Source of the DNA: Desulfobacula sp.
GTDB taxonomy: Bacteria; Desulfobacterota; Desulfobacteria; Desulfobacterales; Desulfobacteraceae
Length of the DNA stretch: 12,049 nucleotides
Assembly: GCA_023139225.1 (NCBI GenBank)
Contig: JAGLNZ010000539.1
Location: 1 to 12,049 of the forward strand
Direction: 5' to 3'
Under the pieces are notes generated by a model. That model saw only the letters and a program-made list of their open reading frames with translations. It made no database searches and was not told where the DNA came from. Positions within the stretch are counted from its first letter, which is position 1; each line of letters starts with the position of its first letter. A program made the position numbers and the translations under genes. Positions 7,585 to 12,049 of this stretch are shown here, one piece after another.

Positions 7585-8253
7585 ATGACATACAAAGAAG
7601 AATTTATTGAATTTCTAATTGAATGCAATGCCTTGAGATTTGGCGAATTTGAACTGAAAAGCGGCAGGATTGCTCCTTACTTTATTAATACCGGTATGTT
7701 TGATACAGGCCTGAAAATCAAGAAACTCGGCACCTTTTATGCCAAAGCCATGCAGGAGCATTTTCCTGACAACTTCGACGGAATCTATGGCCCTGCTTAC
7801 AAGGGTATCCCCTTATGCATCTCTGCTGCCCAGGCACTGGCTGACATGGGCATGGACAAAGGGTATGTGTTCAATCGAAAAGAAGCCAAAACCTATGCTG
7901 ACAAGAGCCTTGTTGTGGGCATGCCTCTGACATCCGAAACCCGGCTGATTTTAGTAGATGATGTGATTACATCGGGAAAAGCCATCAGGGAATCCCTTGA
8001 AATTTTGAAATCCTGTAACAGTCCAAAGGTCAACGGCATTATCATCAGTGTAAACCGCCAGGAAAAAGGTAAAACCGATAAAAACGCATTAAGGGAAGTT
8101 GAACAGATCCTTGGTATTCCCATCCACTCTATTGTCACCATCACAGATATAAAAGAATACCTGCACAATAAGCAAATAGAGGGCAGGATCATTCTTGATG
8201 ATCATATGCTTGCAAAAATCAATGCTTATCTTGAAAAATATGGTGCAAAATAA
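7585..8253 (+). CDS. pyrE: Orotate phosphoribosyltransferase
   Basis: Joins orotate to PRPP to give orotidine 5'-monophosphate, the fifth step of UMP synthesis; cytoplasmic, a type I phosphoribosyltransferase. It has 222 residues, close to the family's 200-220. Landmarks are an N-terminal ELKSGRIAPYF element, GPAYKGIP (69-76), and the PRPP-binding signature LILVDDVITSGKAIRE (121-136) with the paired Asp. The flexible catalytic loop reads RKEAKTYADKS (98-108). The first part matches the family, including the catalytic Lys, but the usual DHGEGG stretch is replaced by TYADKS, so the loop His is Tyr here. It is the last gene of the pyrD-pyrK-pyrE operon, 24 bases after pyrK. The 49-bp convergent gap to the next gene (8254-8302) shows only a 5-bp inverted repeat without a T run, so no terminator is called. 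Confidence 0.92.
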   Translation: MTYKEEFIEFLIECNALRFGEFELKSGRIAPYFINTGMFDTGLKIKKLGTFYAKAMQEHFPDNFDGIYGPAYKGIPLCISAAQALADMGMDKGYVFNRKEAKTYADKSLVVGMPLTSETRLILVDDVITSGKAIRESLEILKSCNSPKVNGIIISVNRQEKGKTDKNALREVEQILGIPIHSIVTITDIKEYLHNKQIEGRIILDDHMLAKINAYLEKYGAK

Positions 8254-8302
8254 AATATATCAGTGTGATAATTATGTACCATGCCTGTTTCGCGGAATGA
8301 TA

Positions 8303-8668
8303 TTAAATCAAACTATCGACAGCATTTCTAAGCATTTCTCCAGTAAACGGCTTTTTAAGAAATCTATAGAACTTGTCTTTGCTATGCAGTTTCATTGTTT
8401 GTTCCGGTACCACCCCGGAAATCAAAATCACGGGCATGGTTCGGAATCTTGGAGGGCCGTTCCTTAAAATAGCAACAATATCCCTGCCGTCGCTGGAAGG
8501 CATATAAATGTCTGAGATCAGCAGTTTTGCATCGCGGTTAGCCCGCAAAGCATCCAGGGCTTCATCCCCATTGGGAAAATCAAGACACTCATGACCACTA
8601 TCTTCAACAAGAAGCTTTATACTTAATCTTACTTCAGGATCATCTTCTGCAAGAATTATCAGTGCCAT
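8303..8668 (-). CDS. Stand-alone CheY-like response regulator receiver protein
   Basis: Single receiver domain of a two-component phosphorelay, 121 residues, with no output domain. Key residues are all present: the acidic pair D9/D10, phosphoacceptor D53 in LISDIYMP, S84 in ILISG (the Thr/Ser switch position), and K106 in FLKKPF. It should therefore be phosphorylatable and act through protein contact, as CheY or Spo0F-type relays do. No histidine kinase or chemotaxis gene is in the window, so the partner and output are unknown. The start ATG at 8668 has AAGGA (complement of 8676-8680) 7 bases away and a strong upstream promoter. It converges on pyrE and diverges from the SLC13 permease gene. 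Confidence 0.9.
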   Translation of the reverse strand: MALIILAEDDPEVRLSIKLLVEDSGHECLDFPNGDEALDALRANRDAKLLISDIYMPSSDGRDIVAILRNGPPRFRTMPVILISGVVPEQTMKLHSKDKFYRFLKKPFTGEMLRNAVDSLI

Positions 8669-8709
8669 AATCGGTTCCTTATTTTGCTCAGCTTGCTTTT
8701 ATTAAATCA

Positions 8710-8738
8710 ATTATTATGTAGTTTATTCCCTATGTCAA
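8710..8738 (-). promoter_or_regulatory. Sigma70-type promoter for the receiver gene
   Basis: Reading the minus strand, TTGACA (complement of 8733-8738, perfect -35) is followed after 17 bases by AATAAT (complement of 8710-8715, five of six matches). Transcription would start near 8703, giving a leader of about 35 bases before ATG 8668. This is the best promoter match in the window. Confidence 0.6.
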
Positions 8739-8794
8739 GCAGTTGATAATCTTCTATTTCTACAATTTTAAGTCTTTTTCCTGTTCAGTGAAAA

Positions 8795-8818
8795 ATCTTG
8801 TTTTCAAAACAGTAAGAT
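8795..8818. repeat. Inverted repeat beside the permease promoter, possible operator
   Basis: Inner palindrome TGTTTT-C-AAAACA at 8799-8811, with outer arms ATCTT (8795-8799) and AAGAT (8814-8818). It ends three bases before the -35 of the permease promoter. The one-base centre makes an RNA hairpin unlikely, so a dimeric protein-binding site is the better reading. AT-richness leaves chance as a real alternative. Confidence 0.35.
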
Positions 8819-8820
8819 TC

Positions 8821-8849
8821 TTGACTATCAATGCAAAGACGGATACTAT
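8821..8849 (+). promoter_or_regulatory. Sigma70-type promoter for the SLC13 permease / M20 peptidase pair
   Basis: TTGACT (8821-8826) and TACTAT (8844-8849) with the ideal 17-base spacing. The predicted start near 8856 gives a leader of about 23 bases. Ribosome site GAGG (8870-8873) is 5 bases before ATG 8879. Confidence 0.55.
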
Positions 8850-8878
8850 TGCAGACAAACAGATAATAAGAGGAAAGA

Positions 8879-10750
8879 ATGACCCTACCCCTTGAAATGA
8901 CCTCGGATATGATGATTGTATTCGGGTTTTTAATTTTTGTAACCATATTGTTTATTTTTGAAATTGTAAGAGTTGATATGGTCGGTCTTCTAATGATGGT
9001 ACTTTTGCCCTTATCTGGTGTGATAACGGCACCCCAGGCCATCAGCGGCTTAAGTTCCAATGCTGTTGTATCTATCATTGCCGTTATCATCATTGGGGAG
9101 GGCCTTGATAAAACAGGGGTCATGAATATTTTTGCCAGGCATATCATCAAGCTTGCCGGAAAAAGTGAAGTTCGAATCATGGCCCTGATTTCAGGAACTG
9201 TAGCGTTTATTTCAAGTTTTATGCAGAATATCGGTGCTGCAGCCCTGTTTTTACCGGCAACCAACAGGATCTGCCGACAACTGAATGTACCTATTTCAAG
9301 GATTCTCATCCCCATGGGATTTTGCGCTGTTATCGGCGGATGTATCACCCTGGTAGGATCAAGCCCGTTAATCCTGTTAAATGATCTGATGGCATCATGG
9401 TGGTCAAATAATCAGGCCATTTTAGAGGATAAACCTTTTGAAGCCTTTGGTCTTTTCAGTGTAACACCCATCGGCATTGCGCTTGTCATAACAGCTATCC
9501 TTTATTTTGTTCTATTCAGGAAAATTGTTTTACCAAATGTCAAAATAAAAGATGAAACCTATTGTCTGCTGGACCACGACCTTGAATGCACCTATGGTCA
9601 TGAAATCCACAATGCCTATGAATTGAATATCCCCCATGATTTTGTAACAAAAAGGCTGGATGAATTGGAGATAAGGCCGAAATACCATTCCACAGTCATC
9701 TGTATCTGCAAGCACGGAGCGCGGGACGGCAGGTATCAAATCACCACTCCATCAAGGTCGGATATTATTGAACCCGGCGATGTAGTAGGAGTCATCAGCA
9801 ACAGGGAGCATATCAATAATCTTGCAGAAAATATGGGCTGGAAACTATGTGAGGAACTCAACTACTTAAGTGAAGTCCTGACCCCTGACAAAACCGGTAT
9901 TACAGAAGCCATTGTCAGACCCAGGTCTGAGCTGGTGGGAAAGACGCTGCACCAGGTCTATTTTAGAAAAAGATACCAGGTCAATCCTTTGGCTTTCTAT
10001 AGAAGAAATAATGCTTTTTTTGAAGATATTTCAGAAACTAAAATTCAACCCGGAGATGCGTTTCTCCTTTTTGGCCAATGGGAAAAATTCCATTTACTGC
10101 AACAAAAAAAAGACTTTGCATTTACCGAGGAAGTCCATGGCGAGATCATGCACCCTGAAAAAGCAGGGTTTGCCGTTGCCTGCCTTGCCCTGGCCCTTTT
10201 TCTGGCACTGGGGATGAAAGTCCAGTTATCCATTGCATTACTCACAGGTGCCATTGGTATGATTCTCACCCGGGTTCTGACCATTGACGAGGCATATCAG
10301 GGTGTTGACTGGATGACGGTTTTTCTGCTGGCAGGCCTGATACCCCTGGGCCTTGCCTTTGAAAAAACAGGTGCGGCACTCTATTTATCCACCTCCTTTG
10401 CCAATCTTCTACAGGGGGCACTGACACCTTTAGTCCTGTTTTTACTCATTGGTTTTTTAACATCTTTTTTTACCCTGGTAATATCAAACGTCGGTGCCAC
10501 CGTACTCATGATTCCCCTTGCCATGAACATGGCCGTTCAATGCAATGCCGATCCGAGAATGGCAGCTCTGCTTGTTGCCGTTGCGGCTTCAAACACGTTT
10601 ATTCTTCCGACCCACCAGGTCAATGCACTGATTATGAGACCGGGCGGGTACAAGGTAATTGATTATGTCAGAGCCGGTACCGGCATGACATTTTTATTCA
10701 TTGGTGTTGTTATGTTCATCATGTATTTTTTCTATGGTATCTCCGGCTAA
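8879..10750 (+). CDS. SLC13-family (DASS/ArsB-NhaD superfamily) permease with two TrkA-C domains
   Basis: Inner-membrane secondary transporter of 623 residues. Known relatives with this build carry sulfate, dicarboxylates or other anions, usually with Na+. The N-terminal half (about 10-215) and C-terminal half (about 428-620) are each hydrophobic. They carry matching repeat elements: SFMQNIGAAALFLP (113-126) against SNVGATVLMIPLA (536-548), and VGSSPLILL (159-167) against ASNTFILPTHQ (570-580). Between them, residues about 240-412 are soluble and form two TrkA-C (RCK_C)-like domains: one ends near IIEPGDVVGVIS, the second runs ELVGKTLHQVYFRKRY to IQPGDAFLLFG. These domains probably sense a cytosolic ligand, as in SAC1-like sulfate transporters. 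In a sulfate reducer sulfate is an attractive substrate, but the adjacent peptidase gene argues equally for an organic acid or acyl-amino acid. Start supported by promoter and ribosome site. Confidence 0.87.
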   Translation: MTLPLEMTSDMMIVFGFLIFVTILFIFEIVRVDMVGLLMMVLLPLSGVITAPQAISGLSSNAVVSIIAVIIIGEGLDKTGVMNIFARHIIKLAGKSEVRIMALISGTVAFISSFMQNIGAAALFLPATNRICRQLNVPISRILIPMGFCAVIGGCITLVGSSPLILLNDLMASWWSNNQAILEDKPFEAFGLFSVTPIGIALVITAILYFVLFRKIVLPNVKIKDETYCLLDHDLECTYGHEIHNAYELNIPHDFVTKRLDELEIRPKYHSTVICICKHGARDGRYQITTPSRSDIIEPGDVVGVISNREHINNLAENMGWKLCEELNYLSEVLTPDKTGITEAIVRPRSELVGKTLHQVYFRKRYQVNPLAFYRRNNAFFEDISETKIQPGDAFLLFGQWEKFHLLQQKKDFAFTEEVHGEIMHPEKAGFAVACLALALFLALGMKVQLSIALLTGAIGMILTRVLTIDEAYQGVDWMTVFLLAGLIPLGLAFEKTGAALYLSTSFANLLQGALTPLVLFLLIGFLTSFFTLVISNVGATVLMIPLAMNMAVQCNADPRMAALLVAVAASNTFILPTHQVNALIMRPGGYKVIDYVRAGTGMTFLFIGVVMFIMYFFYGISG

Positions 10751-10777
10751 ACTCCCTTTAAAAAATTGAATAAAATT

Positions 10778-11923
10778 ATGAAAACCTATATTGCAACCCG
10801 CTACGAACAATTTTTAACTGATTTTAAAACCATCGTTAATATTGACAGCAGCAGTGACAATAAACCCGGCATTGAAAAAGTCGCCCGGTTTTTTAACAAC
10901 AGATTTGTAAGCCTCGGTCTTGATGTACAGATCTTGTTTTTGGGAAATGAAAAGGTCCCCTGCCTCTATGCAAAACAAAAACAGGGGAAAAAACCATTTG
11001 ATATCATGTTCCTGGGGCATATGGACACGGTATTTCCAACCGGAGAAGTTGAAAAACGACCTTTTTCAATTAAAGGCGGCAAGGCATTCGGCCCGGGTGT
11101 CTGCGACATGAAAGGCGGCTTGCTTGTAGTGCTTCATGTCCTTGAAACACTTAAGCATGAAGGTATTCTTGATTCACTCTCTGTCTGTGTTGCCTTTAAC
11201 GGTGATGAGGAAACAGGTTCTAAAGCCTCCAAAGACTGGATTATGTCAACGGCCCGGGAAAGCTTGCGAACCTTTGTCTTTGAAACCTGCCGGCCCGGAT
11301 ATCGATTTGTTCTTCAACGAAAAGGCGGCGGCTGGCTTAAGGTCATTGTTAAAGGCCAAAAAGCCCATGCCGGAGCTGATCCTGAAAAAGGAATCAATGC
11401 CGTAGTCGAACTTGCCCACAAGATAGTCAAAATCAATAAATTAAATCAAAATGATAAAGGGACATCCGCCCAGGTGACCGTTATCACGGGTGGTGATAAA
11501 GTCAATATTATTCCTAACAGGGCCGAAGCCTCAGTGGATGTACGAATTTTAAAACTTGAAGAAAAAAAGGGGATCGAAGATTTTTTTAATACCCTTAGCA
11601 AAACCCCCTGTTTAAAGGGATCTGAAATCATTGTGCAGGGCAAAATAGACCGCCCCCCTATGGAGCCGTGGGATACAACATACGAACTTTGGGATCTGAT
11701 TCAATCAACAGGAAAACAAATGGGATTGCCCATGGAAGCAATTTCAACAGGTGGGTCTTCCGACGGCAATCACACGTCTGCTGCCGGCACCCCAACCATT
11801 GACGGGATGGGCATTGTTGGGGCAAATTCCCATAGGGCGGATGAGTATGCCGATCTTGACAGTATTGATAACATGGTATGGCTTGTAGCGCAGGTCTGCA
11901 AAGCCATTGGCGAAAAAGGATAG
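10778..11923 (+). CDS. M20-family zinc metallopeptidase, carboxypeptidase G2-like
   Basis: Di-zinc exopeptidase or deacylase of the M20/ArgE-DapE-CPG2 group, 381 residues, with no signal peptide and therefore cytoplasmic. Numbered from ATG 10778: first metal His and Asp in GHMDTVFP (H81, D83), bridging Asp in GPGVCDMKGG (D110), catalytic base and ligand in GDEETGS (E144, E145), ligand E169 in FETCRPG, the dimerisation domain starting at KAHAGADPEKG with H197, and the final His ligand H352 in NSHRADEY. All catalytic positions are intact. GGSSDGNHTSAAGTP is typical of the glutamate carboxypeptidase branch. Start: ATG 10778 or TTG 10766 (four residues longer); neither has a visible ribosome site, so translational coupling to the permease gene 27 bases upstream is likely. 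The natural substrate cannot be read from sequence. Confidence 0.9.
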   Translation: MKTYIATRYEQFLTDFKTIVNIDSSSDNKPGIEKVARFFNNRFVSLGLDVQILFLGNEKVPCLYAKQKQGKKPFDIMFLGHMDTVFPTGEVEKRPFSIKGGKAFGPGVCDMKGGLLVVLHVLETLKHEGILDSLSVCVAFNGDEETGSKASKDWIMSTARESLRTFVFETCRPGYRFVLQRKGGGWLKVIVKGQKAHAGADPEKGINAVVELAHKIVKINKLNQNDKGTSAQVTVITGGDKVNIIPNRAEASVDVRILKLEEKKGIEDFFNTLSKTPCLKGSEIIVQGKIDRPPMEPWDTTYELWDLIQSTGKQMGLPMEAISTGGSSDGNHTSAAGTPTIDGMGIVGANSHRADEYADLDSIDNMVWLVAQVCKAIGEKG

Positions 11924-11926
11924 CGA

Positions 11927-12049
11927 TTATATTTTTTGGTCCTTAAAAAATTTTAGAACCACATCTGAACTGATGATATAATATACCTGACCTTTTAAGG
12001 GTTCTTTTGCCTTTTCCATGATGTTTATATCACTGATAAATTTGACGGT
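11927..12049 (-). CDS. Partial CDS, C-terminal 40 codons of an unrecognised protein
   Basis: On the minus strand one frame is open from the window edge to a TAA at 11927-11929, while both other minus frames stop quickly. The deduced end has mixed composition (for example EKAKEPLKGQVYYIISSDVV, then a basic tail KFFKDQKI) and looks like real protein. It would converge on the M20 peptidase gene with only a 3-base gap. I do not recognise a family. Forty open codons can arise by chance in AT-rich DNA, so this is moderate at best. Confidence 0.5.
   Translation of the reverse strand, partial: TVKFISDINIMEKAKEPLKGQVYYIISSDVVLKFFKDQKI

Noticed and set aside
8258..8270. TATCA-GTG-TGATA inverted repeat after pyrE as a terminator
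   Set aside because: Stem of only 5 bp, AT-rich, 3-base loop and no following T run.
8195..8467. 90-codon plus-strand frame across the pyrE / receiver junction
   Set aside because: It overlaps the end of pyrE in another frame and then runs antisense to the receiver gene; both of those genes have full motifs.
8785..9348. 187-codon minus-strand frame
   Set aside because: It runs antisense through the permease start and promoter region, with an Ile/Met/Thr-rich composition typical of a mirrored membrane-protein gene and no family features.
11938..11960. Imperfect hairpin GGTCC...GAACC after the M20 gene as a terminator
   Set aside because: Stem has a mismatch and a bulge, its core is A/T, and no T run follows on the plus strand; it also lies inside the possible minus-strand gene.
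1..12049. CRISPR array, tRNA, rRNA, insertion sequence, toxin-antitoxin or phage genes
   Set aside because: I looked on both strands and saw no spaced direct repeats, cloverleaf-like elements, transposase or integrase motifs, or terminal inverted repeats.

Overview
The window reads as ordinary chromosomal DNA from an anaerobic, mid-to-low GC Gram-negative bacterium. My best guess is a sulfate-reducing Desulfobacteraceae-type Thermodesulfobacteriota. This rests on an NAD-linked class 1B dihydroorotate dehydrogenase pair (pyrD/pyrK), a flavodoxin-ferredoxin (EFR1-like) protein, an SLC13/TrkA-C permease and a periplasmic family 5 binding protein. The taxon is inferred from gene style, not from a marker gene.

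Layout. (1) Bases 1-2708, + strand: the 3' two thirds of a UvrD/PcrA-type helicase, cut by the window edge, followed closely by a 12-helix MFS exporter-like protein. (2) 2721-4907, + strand: a single gene for a secreted SBP family 5 (peptide/oligosaccharide-type) substrate-binding protein, with its own candidate promoter and a weak candidate terminator. No permease or ATPase gene lies beside it. (3) 4906-5721, - strand: a flavodoxin-like plus 2[4Fe-4S] ferredoxin protein, divergent from (4). (4) 5840-8253, + strand: a compact pyrimidine operon pyrD-pyrK-pyrE. Its products oxidise dihydroorotate to orotate, pass the electrons through FAD/[2Fe-2S] PyrK, and convert orotate to OMP. (5) 8303-8668, - strand: a stand-alone CheY-like receiver protein. 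(6) 8821-11923, + strand: an SLC13-family permease with two cytosolic TrkA-C-type domains, followed 27 bases later by an M20 (carboxypeptidase G2-like) metallopeptidase, likely one operon. (7) 11927-12049, - strand: the C-terminal 40 codons of an unrecognised gene that runs off the window.

Regulation visible in sequence. The 210-bp gap 8669-8878 carries two good divergent sigma70-type promoters (TTGACA-N17-AATAAT for the receiver gene, TTGACT-N17-TACTAT for the permease) with an inverted repeat just outside the permease -35. Other promoter and terminator calls are weak.

I found no mobile element, CRISPR array, RNA gene or defence system, and nothing that amounts to a new multi-gene system. 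The points most worth a second look are a PyrE whose catalytic loop lacks the usual His-Gly-Glu-Gly-Gly signature, the transporter/M20-hydrolase pair, and the orphan binding protein.
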